DNA of 13,298 bases from UBA5738 sp964470995 (GTDB taxonomy: Bacteria; Patescibacteriota; Minisyncoccia; Minisyncoccales; UBA5738): positions 1-13,298 of the forward strand of contig CAYYEP010000021.1 in the NCBI GenBank assembly GCA_964470995.1, written 5' to 3'. Below the pieces are notes generated by a model. The model was given only the letters and a program-made list of their open reading frames with translations, did no database searches and was not told the DNA's origin. The translations under genes were made by a program, and so were the position numbers. Below are positions 13,288 to 13,298 of this stretch, piece after piece (the first letter of the stretch is position 1; each line of letters begins with the position of its first letter).

Positions 13288-13298
13288 GTTTGCCAATA

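Overview
The window is a compact bacterial segment. Nine sizeable protein genes lie on the minus strand. Two very small genes, which I found by hand, lie on the plus strand. Base composition is moderate, TGA is read as a stop, several genes overlap by 1 to 20 bases, and clear Shine-Dalgarno sites are scarce. Gene content (single-chain helicase-nuclease, membrane-tethered GerMN protein, patatin, membrane-anchored thermonuclease, cadherin-like surface protein, lysine-rich N-terminal tails) is compatible with a Patescibacteria (CPR) genome. That placement is inference from style and content; no rRNA or other marker gene is present.

Layout, left to right. (1) 43-2868 (-): UvrD/PcrA-type helicase fused to a RecB-type nuclease with four Fe-S cysteines. 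(2) 2917-3015 (+): a 32-residue membrane peptide whose Shine-Dalgarno lies in a perfect 14-base palindrome, followed by a bidirectional terminator. (3) 3118-5439 (-): a minimal iron-sulfur assembly operon of Rrf2/IscR-type regulator, IscS and IscU. It is preceded by a near-consensus promoter (TTGACA-17-TATATT) with an IscR type-1-like operator at the predicted transcription start. (4) 5533-5656: two terminator hairpins behind an SdpI/DUF1648 membrane protein (5662-6297), whose promoter sits so close to its ATG that the mRNA should be almost leaderless. (5) 6354-11375 (-): a 1265-residue surface protein, a thermonuclease and an AlkD-type DNA glycosylase. The first two overlap as TAATG and the last two by 20 bases. 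(6) 11553-12329 (-): patatin-like phospholipase. (7) 12453-12968 (-): membrane-tethered GerMN protein. (8) 13130-13249 (+): a 39-codon gene with a strong Shine-Dalgarno, a hairpin that embeds its GTG start, and its own terminator.

How they may work together. The regulator-IscS-IscU unit looks like a self-contained, autoregulated Fe-S supply; the neighbouring helicase-nuclease is itself a predicted Fe-S client. The translational coupling of a large anchored surface protein to a membrane-anchored thermonuclease suggests joint action outside the cell, possibly capture and cutting of external nucleic acid. This is inference.

The most novel-looking items are the two tiny plus-strand genes with structured start regions, the two-lobed surface protein with a central membrane hairpin over an A8 run, and the Fe-S operon with its operator and unusual protein tails.
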